Below are positions 1-8,661 of a stretch of 64,000 nucleotides of DNA, in pieces. The stretch lies in NCBI RefSeq assembly GCF_900609045.1, contig NZ_UXAV01000037.1, forward strand, positions 62,001 through 126,000, given 5' to 3'. The notes beneath the pieces are model-generated. The model saw only the letters and a program-made list of their open reading frames with translations, had not been told where the DNA came from and made no database searches. The first letter of the stretch is position 1, and each line of letters opens with the position of its first letter. The translations under genes and the position numbers were made by a program. The DNA comes from Filibacter tadaridae. Lineage in GTDB: Bacteria > Bacillota > Bacilli > Bacillales_A > Planococcaceae.

Positions 1-280
1 CACCATGTACGACACGATGTCCAATTCCATCAATTTCATCCAAGGATTGAACAATTCCTTCACTGACAAGCATCTTTAACAGCATAGCAACCGCTTCGGC
101 ATGGTTCATAATGTCCCCTATTTTTTCCACACTAGTTTGCTCATGCTTTAATGTAAAAACAGACTCGGATAAGCCAATCCGTTCAACTAGTCCGGATACG
201 ACTATCTTTTCTTCCGGCATTTGAAGAACCTGAAATTTCAATGATGAACTTCCTGCATTTACCGCTAAAATATTCTGCAT
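1..280 (-). CDS. ackA: Acetate kinase, N-terminal part (cut by window edge)
   Basis: Partial gene running off the left edge; only about 93 codons are present. Translation from the ATG whose first base is at 280 begins MQNILAVNAGSSSLKFQV, the phosphate-binding signature of acetate kinases (NAGSSSLK), and continues to a GIGHRVVHG motif, also typical of the family. The enzyme interconverts acetyl phosphate + ADP and acetate + ATP in the cytoplasm (Pta-AckA overflow pathway). A GGGG-type ribosome binding site lies just upstream. It follows ytxK and tpx on the same strand, the order seen in Bacillus subtilis. In that species ackA is activated by CcpA; the promoter is not visible here. The identity is secure; the length and C-terminus cannot be judged. 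Confidence 0.95.
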   Translation of the reverse strand, partial: MQNILAVNAGSSSLKFQVLQMPEEKIVVSGLVERIGLSESVFTLKHEQTSVEKIGDIMNHAEAVAMLLKMLVSEGIVQSLDEIDGIGHRVVHG

Positions 281-346
281 ATAGAACGCCCCTTTTAGAC
301 CGATCTCTACTTCTACTTTTCATGTACGTCTGATTAAAATGAACTA

Positions 347-1255
347 TTATTCAGCTGCCCACGCATCCATTTTTTGAAGGAAAAGCGCCATTGCTTTTTT
401 ATCCGTCATTGTGGGAACCTTTGCTAATAGTACATCTTGTGTTTTATTCATTTCAGGAAATGGCTTTTGCAATATTAATATACTTTTTGCATGTGTTGCG
501 TTTTTAAAGAGTGATTCAGGCAGTTGTATGATTGCCCGAATTATTGTTTGTTTCTTTAAAAATGGATGCAATAACGTAGATTGGTCCGATTCAAATAAGT
601 TTGCCGGAACGATGAATAATGCATAGCCACCTGGTTTTGTATGTTTCATGGATTGTTCGATAAATAGATGATGCGCATATGCATGCCCTTTACTTGGCAT
701 TAATTCATACTCGAGTGCATTTTCATCATCAGGATAATAACCGACAGGCAAATCACTTACAGTAATGTCTACCGGGTCCACCATAAGTGGTCTTAGTGCA
801 TCTTGAATATAGAATGTTACAGAATGCTCAACTAGTTCAGCTGTTACAGCAGCTAACCGAGTAAGAATATCGTCAATCTCAACAGCACTCGCCGAAACAT
901 TATTTCCAATTGCATTCATGACTGTAAACAACAAATTACCTGTTCCTGTCGCCGGGTCGAATAATGTTATATTCTCTTCGCCAGCAGTAAGTTTTCCAGC
1001 AATGTGACCTAGAAGCATACCGATTGAATCTGGGGTCATTTGGTGATGTGGCTGTGCATTCTGTTTCATACCTTTTAGTACAGCGAGCTGAATACCCCTA
1101 CGGATATCCTCTTTTGAGACGCCATCTTCCAACCTCGGCATCTCGTCACCCGCTATCCACTTTTCACAGGCTTCTATAGCAGCCTCGAGATAAATCATCT
1201 CCGTAGATTCGGCATACGTATCTATATATGAAAAAATCTTTTCTGTGTTTGTCAT
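347..1255 (-). CDS. ytxK: YtxK-like class I SAM-dependent methyltransferase family protein
   Basis: About 302 residues. The middle of the protein carries a SAM-binding motif I (DPATGTGN, about residues 100-107) and the fold order resembles N6-adenine DNA methylases, but the expected NPPF/Y catalytic motif is replaced by SDLPVGYY (about 167-174). It lies between tpx and ackA as in B. subtilis, where the homologue is YtxK. Its substrate is not known to me. An upstream in-frame ATG exists at 1264, but the AAGGG ribosome binding site directly abuts it and is well spaced (9 nt) for the ATG at 1255, so I chose the latter. There is no restriction or specificity subunit nearby, so this is unlikely to be a restriction-modification methylase. 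Confidence 0.8.
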   Translation of the reverse strand: MTNTEKIFSYIDTYAESTEMIYLEAAIEACEKWIAGDEMPRLEDGVSKEDIRRGIQLAVLKGMKQNAQPHHQMTPDSIGMLLGHIAGKLTAGEENITLFDPATGTGNLLFTVMNAIGNNVSASAVEIDDILTRLAAVTAELVEHSVTFYIQDALRPLMVDPVDITVSDLPVGYYPDDENALEYELMPSKGHAYAHHLFIEQSMKHTKPGGYALFIVPANLFESDQSTLLHPFLKKQTIIRAIIQLPESLFKNATHAKSILILQKPFPEMNKTQDVLLAKVPTMTDKKAMALFLQKMDAWAAE

Positions 1256-1277
1256 TATATTCATCCCTTAATTTATA

Positions 1278-1303
1278 AAACCCACCCGTCTCCGAGTGGG
1301 TTT
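1278..1303 (-). terminator. Rho-independent terminator after tpx
   Basis: An 8-bp perfect inverted repeat (AAACCCAC/GTGGGTTT, arms 1278-1285 and 1296-1303) is followed on the minus strand by a T-rich run. It lies 19 bp beyond the tpx stop codon and before ytxK, so it would end tpx transcription or attenuate read-through into ytxK-ackA. Confidence 0.75.
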
Positions 1304-1321
1304 CCATAATTATTTCTTAGT

Positions 1322-1828
1322 TCACTTTGAAAGTTTTTTTACTGCCTCTATCGCATTTTCATAGTCGGGATGGTCTGTTCCCTCACCGACGTATTCTACG
1401 TAAGAAACCTTGTCGTCTTTATCAATAACAAAGACAGAACGTGCTAATAGACGAAGCTCTTTAATCACGACACCATACGCTTCACCGAATGATAAATCGC
1501 GATGATCGGATACGATTTGTACATTATCAAGACCTTCAGCAGCACACCATCTTGCTTGAGCAAATGGTAAATCAGCTGAGACAGTCAATAAAAATACATC
1601 CTCACCGAGTGACGCAACTTCCTCATTGAACTTCCGCGTTTGTGAAGAGCAAACACCCGTGTCGATTGAAGGGATGACACTAATTAGACGTGTTTTACCT
1701 TTCGAATCGGCGAGCGTCACTGCACTCAAATCATTAGCAAGTACTGTAAAGTCCGGTGCTTTGTCCCCTACTGCAACTTCTTTTCCGAGCAATGTAACAG
1801 GATTGTTCATGAATGTAACGTTAGCCAT
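1322..1828 (-). CDS. tpx: Thiol peroxidase (atypical 2-Cys peroxiredoxin)
   Basis: 168 residues, the usual length. It reduces hydrogen and alkyl peroxides using thioredoxin as reductant, in the cytoplasm. The peroxidatic cysteine is Cys60 in the motif PSIDTGVCS, and the resolving cysteine is Cys95 in ARWCAAEGL, the same spacing as E. coli Tpx (61/95). The ATG start is preceded by an AGGAGG-like sequence (AAAGGAGGCGTC). It lies downstream of yteJ and upstream of ytxK and ackA on the same strand, with its own terminator, which suggests a mostly independent transcript. Identification is secure. Confidence 0.96.
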   Translation of the reverse strand: MANVTFMNNPVTLLGKEVAVGDKAPDFTVLANDLSAVTLADSKGKTRLISVIPSIDTGVCSSQTRKFNEEVASLGEDVFLLTVSADLPFAQARWCAAEGLDNVQIVSDHRDLSFGEAYGVVIKELRLLARSVFVIDKDDKVSYVEYVGEGTDHPDYENAIEAVKKLSK

Positions 1829-1858
1829 TAAAGACGCCTCCTTTTCTATTCTATCTTA

Positions 1859-2422
1859 CTAAATGACTGATCCACTTTGCAACTTTTGTAGATCATTTTG
1901 ATTTTGATAACTGACTTGCATTTCTTTTTCATAGGTTTGCTCATGAATGACAATGGTATCAGCAAACAAGTCATGCAAAGCCTCTTTTTTCGGCATGAAT
2001 AAAACAAGCAGATAAGGGAGGACAAGCGTTTTTGATATGAATCGTCCGACTACTTCACGGAAAAGTACTGAACTCCATGAAAGTCTATCGCCATTTTCCG
2101 AAACAACCTTAATGCCCATAATCATCTTGCCGACAGTTTGCTGCAAAAACTTCGTCATCATTGTAAAGTAAAGCAGTAGTAATAGCAATGCGGTTATTTT
2201 ATACGGACTGAACAGTAGGAATGACGGGCTTGATATGTCGATATGCGCCACCCTAAAGATTGGTTTTACCACAATTCCACTAATCGCAGCAATGACTAAA
2301 AGATCGATTGTATACGCCCAAAATCGTATCCAGAAGCCAGCGTATTTTGCCCTGAACTGTCCAGGCTGGCGCTTATCGGAATTTTCTACGAGATTCGACT
2401 GTTCTTCAATATGTTCAGACAT
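1859..2422 (-). CDS. yteJ: RDD family membrane protein (YteJ-like)
   Basis: 187 residues. A charged N-terminus is followed by a first membrane segment beginning FWIRFWAYTIDLLVIA, which contains the R...D pair of RDD domains, then two or three further hydrophobic segments (about 70-95 and 130-150). The function of RDD proteins is mostly unknown; some have been linked to ion transport. The gene starts 11 bp downstream of the sppA stop codon and is almost certainly co-transcribed with it, an arrangement conserved in B. subtilis, where YteJ is implicated with SppA in lantibiotic resistance. The ATG has an AAGGAG ribosome binding site. A role as an SppA partner is inferred from family knowledge. 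Confidence 0.85.
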   Translation of the reverse strand: MSEHIEEQSNLVENSDKRQPGQFRAKYAGFWIRFWAYTIDLLVIAAISGIVVKPIFRVAHIDISSPSFLLFSPYKITALLLLLLYFTMMTKFLQQTVGKMIMGIKVVSENGDRLSWSSVLFREVVGRFISKTLVLPYLLVLFMPKKEALHDLFADTIVIHEQTYEKEMQVSYQNQNDLQKLQSGSVI

Positions 2423-2433
2423 CGTATCACTCC

Positions 2434-3447
2434 TTATCTCTCACCGTATAGATACATCATCCGCGGTGCGTTGTAGTCAGAAAGCAATTTGCCAATCAAT
2501 TCGGATTCTACGTTACCGCCAAGTAGATTCCCCGCTTTGACACCAAACAATGAGCCCAAACTATCCATAGTTGTATATTCGAAAACAGTTGCATTTTGAA
2601 GGTCGTAATCTTCTTTCATCGCACCAATAACATCATCTACTTTGCCATAATCGTCGGCTAGACCTGCCTCGATTGCTTGACGACCATTCATAATTCTGCC
2701 GTCTGCAATTTTTTTCACATCGGCTTCTGTCATGCCGCGCCCTTCTTCAATAATATCGACGAAACGTTCATAAGAATCATTGATCATCTCTTGAAGCATC
2801 GCCCGTTCTTCATCTTTCATAGGACGAGATCCGCTCATGATGTCTTTATAAGGACCTGTTTTAATCGTATTAAAGTCAATCCCATATTTCTCAGCAAGTT
2901 TTGAGTAATTAACGCTTTCCATAATGACGCCGATTGAGCCCGTAATTGTTTCATGATTAACAAAAATCTTATCCGCTGGTGCAGAAACATAATAACCACC
3001 AGATGCAGCCATCCCTCCCATTGAAACATATAACGGGATTTCTCTTGTTGTTTGGATTTCTTGAATCGCGTCATATATATCCGCAGATTCCACAACTCCG
3101 CCACCAGGCGAATTTACGCGTAAAATAACACCTTTTACATTTTCATCAACCAGTATCTCATCCAACTGATTCATGAAAAACTGATGGTTATAGCCGGCGG
3201 GTGAAAAGATAGACGATGCTGTACCCATATCCTGTATGACGCCATCCAATGTCAGAACAGCAATTTTATCATTGCCGGTCCCTTCCTCGATTACCGTTTC
3301 TTCATAACCTGAGGCTGACGTACTTATCATTTCATCAAAGAAACTGCTGAAATCTCTTGTGAATATGTACGATAATGTATTAACCCCTATCGAAACAAAA
3401 ATAAGTACTGCCGCGACGACGATGGCAATCCACCGTTTCATTGTCAT
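2434..3447 (-). CDS. sppA: Signal peptide peptidase SppA
   Basis: 337 residues, as in the Gram-positive short SppA form. The N-terminal membrane anchor (about residues 5-27) is followed by a ClpP-like serine protease domain. The motif GGMAASGGYYV holds the likely nucleophilic serine, and KTGPYKDIMSG downstream holds the likely general-base lysine of the Ser/Lys dyad. The enzyme degrades remnant signal peptides in the membrane and is part of envelope-peptide defence in B. subtilis. The ATG is preceded by AAAGGAGGAATTTAA, a strong ribosome binding site. It forms an operon with yteJ and is divergent from nadK2. Confidence 0.93.
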   Translation of the reverse strand: MTMKRWIAIVVAAVLIFVSIGVNTLSYIFTRDFSSFFDEMISTSASGYEETVIEEGTGNDKIAVLTLDGVIQDMGTASSIFSPAGYNHQFFMNQLDEILVDENVKGVILRVNSPGGGVVESADIYDAIQEIQTTREIPLYVSMGGMAASGGYYVSAPADKIFVNHETITGSIGVIMESVNYSKLAEKYGIDFNTIKTGPYKDIMSGSRPMKDEERAMLQEMINDSYERFVDIIEEGRGMTEADVKKIADGRIMNGRQAIEAGLADDYGKVDDVIGAMKEDYDLQNATVFEYTTMDSLGSLFGVKAGNLLGGNVESELIGKLLSDYNAPRMMYLYGER

Positions 3448-3551
3448 TTAAATTCCTCCTTTTATACCTACACTGTTCTATACGTTAATCTGTCCGAAAT
3501 GTTTCACTATATGCTAAAATAGAGGTATTGATTTCGGAAGGGGTGTCTACT

Positions 3552-4352
3552 GTGTCTGAAAGGTCGTCTGTTTTTATCTATAGTAAACATGATAAAGAAT
3601 CACTCGATAAAAAGTCTAAAGTAGAAGATGCTTTAATCCATGAAGGATTTACAATGACATCTGAAGATAAAACTGCAAATATCATCATCAGTATCGGGAG
3701 TGATGGATCATTCCTTCAAGCTATCCGGAAAACTGGTTTCAGACAGGATTGTCTATATGCCGGTATATCATTAACAGGCAAGCATGGACTTTACTGTGAT
3801 TTCAATTATACCAATCTTTATGAAATGACACAGGCTATTCGGAATGCTGAATTGGAAGTGAGGCGTTATCCGTTAATAGAGGTGGCGATTGATAACCACC
3901 AACCATTCTATTGTCTAAATGAGTTCAGTATTCGGTCGAACATTATTCGGACATTCGCCCTTGATGTTCACATAGACGAGTTGTTATTTGAAACGTTCCT
4001 AGGCGATGGGCTAATTATTTCAACACCAACTGGAAGTACTGCATACAATAAGTCAGTAAATGGTTCTGTTGTCGATCCCCTTTTACGTTGTTTCCAAGTT
4101 ACGGAACTTGCATCCGTGAATACGAATAAGTACCGTACGCTCGGATCACCGTTCATCATGAGCGGTGACCGGAAACTTCGTCTACACGTCCACCAAGACG
4201 GTAACGACTTCCCATCCATGGCCGCGGATAATGAAGCGCTAGGCATCCATCAAGTCGAAAATGTGGACATTAGATTAAGTGATCGAACAATTAAAACGGT
4301 GAAACTAAAAGACAATTCATTCTGGGAAAAAGTGCAGCGCATATACTTATGA
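3552..4352 (+). CDS. nadK2: NAD kinase 2 (PpnK-type)
   Basis: About 266 residues from the GTG at 3552. It phosphorylates NAD+ to NADP+ in the cytoplasm. The visible NAD kinase motifs are GSDGSFLQAIRK (the GGDG(T/S) loop, with the first Gly changed to Ser), LNEFSIRS (NE motif) and TPTGSTAYNKSVNGSV. A TTG at 3528 opens the same frame earlier, but the GGAAGGGG ribosome binding site (about 3536-3543) lies inside that extension and is correctly spaced for the GTG at 3552. An extended -10 (TGCTAAAAT, 3512-3520) lies upstream. In B. subtilis this place is held by ytdI (nadK2), the second NAD kinase. Confidence 0.9.
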   Translation: MSERSSVFIYSKHDKESLDKKSKVEDALIHEGFTMTSEDKTANIIISIGSDGSFLQAIRKTGFRQDCLYAGISLTGKHGLYCDFNYTNLYEMTQAIRNAELEVRRYPLIEVAIDNHQPFYCLNEFSIRSNIIRTFALDVHIDELLFETFLGDGLIISTPTGSTAYNKSVNGSVVDPLLRCFQVTELASVNTNKYRTLGSPFIMSGDRKLRLHVHQDGNDFPSMAADNEALGIHQVENVDIRLSDRTIKTVKLKDNSFWEKVQRIYL

Positions 4353-4357
4353 TTGAA

Positions 4358-4388
4358 AAAGGGCCATCTCAATTAAAGATGGCTCTTT
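4358..4388. terminator. Bidirectional terminator between nadK2 and rarD
   Basis: Inverted repeat with 12-bp arms (4358-4369 and 4377-4388, one G.T pair) flanked by A-run and T-run on both sides. It overlaps the last codons of rarD and lies 5 bp after the nadK2 stop, so it can end both convergent genes. Confidence 0.8.
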
Positions 4389-5278
4389 CGTTTTTTCAGT
4401 GCTTCCGAAATTGTCGTAAAAGTAAATAAGAGTAGCGCTGCCCATATGAAACTGAACGAGATTAAATCAATTTTGCCGAACGTCTCTCCATAAATGATAA
4501 CGCCAAGGAAAAGCATCATCGTCGGTGCAATGTATTGAAGGAAGCCAATCATGAATAACGGTATTCTCTGAGCACCTTTTGCGAACATGACAAGTGGAAT
4601 CGCAGTTGCGGCTCCCGTGAAAATAAGAAGAATGTTTGTTTTTAAATCGGTATGTAGAAAAACAGCTTTGCCTTCTGCGAATAACCAGATGTAAAAACCA
4701 ATTGCAATGGGTAAGACAAAAAGTGTTTCAATCGTCATTCCACGAAGCGCATCCAGTTGAATCTTCTTTTTCGCAAAACCATAAATCGCAAAAGTAATTG
4801 CTAAAGCGAATGAGACCCAAGGTAATTGACCATAAGAAACCGTTAAAATGATAACACCTATTATCGCAAGTAGGAAAGCGACTTGTTGTGCACGTGAAAG
4901 CTTTTCTTTCAAGAAAAATATTCCGAGTAAAACTGAAACAAGCGGATTAATATAATACCCTAGACTTGTTTGGACAAGATGATTGTGATTGACTGCCCAT
5001 ATGTAAATGAACCAGTTACTTGAAACAAGGACGGATGCCGCGAATAATAACCAAAAGTCACGTTGCGACCGCCAAAGTGTTTTCATATCACCCACCAAAT
5101 GACGTCCGTTTTTCATAAGAAGTACGAGTAACAAAGTCGAAACGAATGACCAAACAATCCGACTGATTAAGATTTCCCCGCTGGCAACATGTTCGAGGCT
5201 CTTCCAATATATCGGTAGCACTCCCCAGATGACATACGCACCAATCGCCCAAAGGACACCGCTTTTCTCTGTCTGCAT
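4373..5278 (-). CDS. rarD: RarD/EamA family membrane transporter
   Basis: 301 residues with about ten hydrophobic segments, the drug/metabolite transporter fold made of two EamA repeats. The N-terminal sequence GVLWAIGAYVIWGVLPIYWK is highly characteristic of RarD (named for chloramphenicol sensitivity). The substrate of RarD proteins is not established. The ATG has an AAAGGAGG ribosome binding site 7 nt upstream. It is monocistronic, convergent with nadK2 and sharing its terminator. It is not in the equivalent place in B. subtilis as far as I recall, so it may be an insertion into the conserved segment. Confidence 0.88.
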   Translation of the reverse strand: MQTEKSGVLWAIGAYVIWGVLPIYWKSLEHVASGEILISRIVWSFVSTLLLVLLMKNGRHLVGDMKTLWRSQRDFWLLFAASVLVSSNWFIYIWAVNHNHLVQTSLGYYINPLVSVLLGIFFLKEKLSRAQQVAFLLAIIGVIILTVSYGQLPWVSFALAITFAIYGFAKKKIQLDALRGMTIETLFVLPIAIGFYIWLFAEGKAVFLHTDLKTNILLIFTGAATAIPLVMFAKGAQRIPLFMIGFLQYIAPTMMLFLGVIIYGETFGKIDLISFSFIWAALLLFTFTTISEALKKRKSHL

Positions 5279-5363
5279 AACGACGTCCTCCTTTTATTTA
5301 GATTACCGAAATAATAAACTAATTATAGTAGCAATCGTAGGAAAGGTAAAGAATGAAAAGAAT

Positions 5364-5406
5364 AGCCATTCATGCAACGGGAATAATCCCTTTAGCATGA
5401 ATGGCT
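5364..5406 (-). terminator. Terminator after mbcS
   Basis: A perfect 12-bp inverted repeat (5364-5375 and 5395-5406) lies 10 bp beyond the mbcS stop and is followed on the minus strand by a moderately T-rich tract. Confidence 0.7.
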
Positions 5407-5415
5407 TTACACCGT

Positions 5416-6990
5416 TTACTTTTTGTTGTTTTTTCCTCTTAATTGCACACGCATAATTTTTCCGGATGCCGTTTTCGGCAATTCATTTATGAATTCAATT
5501 TCCCGTGGATATTTATAAGGCGCTGTCCATTTTTTCACATGATCTTGTAATACTTTTACAAGGCCTTCTTCGTTCTTTCTTCTGGAATCGCGTAACACAA
5601 TAAACGCCTTTACAATATTACCCCGTATTTCATCCGGACTTGCAACAACTGCACATTCACGAACAGCTGGATGTTTTGTCAACGCATCCTCCACTTCGAA
5701 CGGTCCGATTGTATAGCCTGAGCTAATAATAATATCGTCTCCTCGACCTTCGAACCAGAAATAACCGTCTTCATCCATCTTGGCACGATCTCCTGTAACA
5801 TAGTATTCACCGCGGAATTGCATGGAGGTTCTTTCTGGATCTTTCAAATACTCCTTGAAAAGCGCTGGCGTCGAAACATGTACAGCAATGTCCCCTACTT
5901 CCCCCGCCTTACTTTTATTTCCTTCGTCATCAATAATATCTACACGATTGCCAGGAGTCGGTTTCCCCATTGAACCTGGTCTTGCATCCATCCCCAGCAT
6001 TGTACCGACTAATAACGTATTTTCAGTTTGTCCATAGCCGTCTCTCACTGGTAATGAAAATGTCCTGTCAAAGATATCGATAACTTCGCGATTAAGTGGC
6101 TCCCCTGCTGACACGGCACTACGAATGGAAGAAAGATCAAATTCACCCAGGTTCTCAAGTTTTGCGATAAAGCGATATTCTGTTGGTGTGCAGCATAGAA
6201 CGTTCACTTTATAGGTATTGATCAGGTTTAAATAAGTCGTTGCGTCAAATTTCCCATCATAGACAAGACCCGTTGCACCACTGCCAAGAACTGAAAGGAA
6301 CGGTGTCCAAATCCACTTTTGCCATCCTGGTGCAGCAGTTGCCCAAACAGTATCTCCTTCTTTAATACCCAACCAATTAGGTGCTGCTGTCCGTAAATGG
6401 GCAAATCCCCAGCCATGTGTATGTACCACGCCTTTCGGTTTTCCTGTAGTTCCAGATGTGTATGATAGGAATGCCATGTCCGAACTTTTTGTATCAGGTG
6501 AAGTGAAGTCAGCAGATGCTGTTTTCATTTGTTCCGTTAACGAGATTTGTCCTTCTTTTGCACTTCCTACAATGAACAATTTAACGTTATCCATATTTTT
6601 CACTTCATCGAACTGATTGGAAAATGCATCGTATGCAACAATGGCTTTTGCATCGCTATGGAGTAAGCGATAGTCAATATCTGTACTCCTCAACATTTCT
6701 GAACTCGGAATAACGGCAATCCCTGCTTTCAGTGCACCAATGTATGTTATATAAGCTTCAATTAAACGTGGGATCATGACAAGGACTACATCTCCACTTT
6801 TCAGTCCTTGTTCTGTAAACACATTTGCTACCCTGTTCGCAGATTCCATTAATTCATCATATGTAATCTCTATCTTTTCTCCCTTTGCATTCACGTAAAG
6901 AAGCGCTTTCTTTCCAGCACCTGTCGCATACTTTTCAAACTCACTAACAATGTTGTAATTCAACGGTGCAATTAGCTCATCACGATTCAT
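5416..6990 (-). CDS. mbcS: Acyl-CoA ligase of the acetyl-CoA synthetase family (MbcS/YtcI-like)
   Basis: 524 residues, ANL superfamily. Motifs in order: P-loop YTSGTTGKPKG, the DGYGQTEN adenylate motif, YVTGDRAKMDEDGYFWFEGR (hinge), and the C-terminal PKTASGKIMR with the catalytic lysine. The protein activates a short or branched carboxylic acid to its acyl-CoA through an acyl-adenylate. The B. subtilis counterpart at this locus, YtcI/MbcS, is described as a methylbutyryl-CoA synthetase; that substrate is inferred here. It is shorter than true AcsA. The SGK lysine resembles the site that AcuA acetylates in AcsA, so it could be under the same switch (inference). Good ribosome binding site (AAAGGGGG). 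Monocistronic. Confidence 0.85.
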   Translation of the reverse strand: MNRDELIAPLNYNIVSEFEKYATGAGKKALLYVNAKGEKIEITYDELMESANRVANVFTEQGLKSGDVVLVMIPRLIEAYITYIGALKAGIAVIPSSEMLRSTDIDYRLLHSDAKAIVAYDAFSNQFDEVKNMDNVKLFIVGSAKEGQISLTEQMKTASADFTSPDTKSSDMAFLSYTSGTTGKPKGVVHTHGWGFAHLRTAAPNWLGIKEGDTVWATAAPGWQKWIWTPFLSVLGSGATGLVYDGKFDATTYLNLINTYKVNVLCCTPTEYRFIAKLENLGEFDLSSIRSAVSAGEPLNREVIDIFDRTFSLPVRDGYGQTENTLLVGTMLGMDARPGSMGKPTPGNRVDIIDDEGNKSKAGEVGDIAVHVSTPALFKEYLKDPERTSMQFRGEYYVTGDRAKMDEDGYFWFEGRGDDIIISSGYTIGPFEVEDALTKHPAVRECAVVASPDEIRGNIVKAFIVLRDSRRKNEEGLVKVLQDHVKKWTAPYKYPREIEFINELPKTASGKIMRVQLRGKNNKK

Positions 6991-7118
6991 AATAAGTTCC
7001 CCCTTTGTTGTATGGATTCATTATACTAAAAATAATTTGATAATTCAAAAGCGATTTTAATTTCGAATGAAAAATGAATTTTTTTCTTCAATTATTCCAT
7101 ACTAATCGGGAAAAAGTA

Positions 7119-7153
7119 AAAAGCCGTTCCGGGATAAATCCCGGAACAGCTTT
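7119..7153 (-). terminator. Terminator after the spore protein gene
   Basis: GC-rich stem of about 14 bp (7119-7133 with 7139-7153), six-base loop, flanked by A-rich/T-rich sequence; 12 bp beyond the ssp stop codon. It is as expected for a strongly expressed monocistronic spore gene. Confidence 0.8.
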
Positions 7154-7164
7154 TCATTTACTTA

Positions 7165-7377
7165 TTACTGTTGTCCGCCGTTCATTTGTGACTGAGCCTG
7201 ACGCACTAATCGCTTTGTGATTTCTCCGCCTACGGATCCGTTGGCACGCGATGATGCATCTGGTCCAAGTTGTACACCAAAGTCTTGTGCAATTTCATAC
7301 TTCATTTGGTCAAGTGCTTGTTGTACGCCTGGGACTAAAAGTTGGTTTGAGTTACCGTTGTTATTGCTGTTTGCCAT
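7165..7377 (-). CDS. Alpha/beta-type small acid-soluble spore protein
   Basis: 70 residues from the ATG at 7377. The sequence contains the hallmarks of alpha/beta-type [14 protein letters not shown], matching the recognition site where the germination protease GPR cuts (after the E in the motif EIA), and [13 protein letters not shown] near the C-terminus. These proteins coat and protect DNA in dormant spores and are an amino acid store at germination. A longer frame starts at 7398, but the very strong AAGGAGGTGG ribosome binding site (about 7382-7391) fixes the start at 7377. It lies between mbcS and thiI, the same place as sspA in B. subtilis. It is direct evidence that the organism forms endospores. 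Expression by SigG is expected. Confidence 0.95.
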   Translation of the reverse strand: MANSNNNGNSNQLLVPGVQQALDQMKYEIAQDFGVQLGPDASSRANGSVGGEITKRLVRQAQSQMNGGQQ

Positions 7378-7458
7378 GATTACCACCTCCTTGTGCATAT
7401 AGAATGGTCGGTTTCGAAAATTTCATACACAAGTATTTACTGGTAATTTATTCATGGC

Positions 7459-8661
7459 TTATAATAACTCATCAAATGCATCGACTTGATGAAGTGGCAA
7501 TTCGATGATGGTCCGCTTTTCAACGGCTTCTTCAATCATTGGTTCAAAGTCGGTGAAGCTTTCATAGTAGGCGACTTTTTCAAGTTTGGGCTTTGTTTTA
7601 GGACTTGAAGGTGTAAATATTGTACAGCAATCTTCATAAGGTCTGATTGAAATATCGTATGTCCCGATTTTTTGAGCGATATCAATAATATCCAATTTGT
7701 CTGAAGCGATAAGTGGTCGCAAAATAGGCGTTGCCGTCACTGCATTGATGGCTGTTAGGCTTTCTAGTGTCTGACTCGCTACTTGACCTAGGCTTTCTCC
7801 CGTAATAATGCCAAGCGCTCCCGCCTTTTCACGTACTTTATCCGCAATTTGAAGCATTAACCTGCGTGTTGTCGTCATCGTCACATTTTCGGGTACTTGT
7901 TTTGTGATTGTTTGTTGTATTTCCGTGAATGGAATTATATGAAGACGGACCGAAGCGCCAAACGTACTTAATGTAGCAGCTAGATCGATTACTTTTTGCT
8001 GTGCCATGTCACTTGTAAACGGTGGGCTTGCAAAATGGATTGCATCTATTGATACACCGCGCTTCATCATTAAGTATCCTGCAACCGGACTGTCGATCCC
8101 ACCTGAGAGCATTAGAATTGAATGGCCATTTGATCCAACAGGCATTCCTCCCGCACCTTCATATATATGAGATGTAAGAAATGCTCCTTCTTCTCTTATT
8201 TCCACTTTTAACATGATATCGGGTTTTTTCATCTTTACGACTAACTCGGGAAAGTTACGTAGTACATACGAGCCGACTTCCTGTTGCAACGCATTTGTAT
8301 CGAGCGGAAACGATTTGTCTGTCCGTTTAACTTCAACTTTGAACGTCTTTCCATCAGTTTCTCCAGTGTTAATGACAGCTAGCGCTTTTTCTTTAATCGC
8401 TTCAAGTGTTGGTTCACATTTTGCAACCGGACTAAATGATTGGATGCCGAAAACATGTGGTAGCCTTGCAATCGCTTCCTTCATGTCATTTTGGTCATCC
8501 GCAAAGAGAAACATGCGGTCACGTTCCGATTTAATAACAATCGTTTTTAAATCGTTTAACGCATCTTTTATATTGTTCCTTAATTGTTTTACAAATACTT
8601 TTCGGTTACGGCCTTTTAACGACATTTCACCATACCGGATTAGTAGCTCATTCCATTCCAT
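7459..8661 (-). CDS. thiI: tRNA 4-thiouridine synthase ThiI
   Basis: About 400 residues from the ATG at 8661. The N-terminal ferredoxin-like and THUMP RNA-binding domains are followed by a PP-loop ATPase domain with the motif LSGGIDSPVAGYLMMKRG. No C-terminal rhodanese domain is present, as in Bacillus ThiI. It transfers sulfur to U8 of tRNA (s4U) and in many bacteria also to ThiS for thiamine synthesis. A longer frame opens at 8712, but the AAAGGGGG ribosome binding site sits directly before the ATG at 8661. It overlaps the end of the upstream cysteine desulfurase gene by 14 bp, so translation is probably coupled. That desulfurase is its sulfur donor in B. subtilis. Confidence 0.95.
   Translation of the reverse strand: MEWNELLIRYGEMSLKGRNRKVFVKQLRNNIKDALNDLKTIVIKSERDRMFLFADDQNDMKEAIARLPHVFGIQSFSPVAKCEPTLEAIKEKALAVINTGETDGKTFKVEVKRTDKSFPLDTNALQQEVGSYVLRNFPELVVKMKKPDIMLKVEIREEGAFLTSHIYEGAGGMPVGSNGHSILMLSGGIDSPVAGYLMMKRGVSIDAIHFASPPFTSDMAQQKVIDLAATLSTFGASVRLHIIPFTEIQQTITKQVPENVTMTTTRRLMLQIADKVREKAGALGIITGESLGQVASQTLESLTAINAVTATPILRPLIASDKLDIIDIAQKIGTYDISIRPYEDCCTIFTPSSPKTKPKLEKVAYYESFTDFEPMIEEAVEKRTIIELPLHQVDAFDELL

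Noticed and set aside
347-1255. Restriction-modification system
   Set aside because: The methylase-like protein lacks the catalytic NPPF/Y motif, and no restriction or specificity gene is nearby; the locus is conserved housekeeping.
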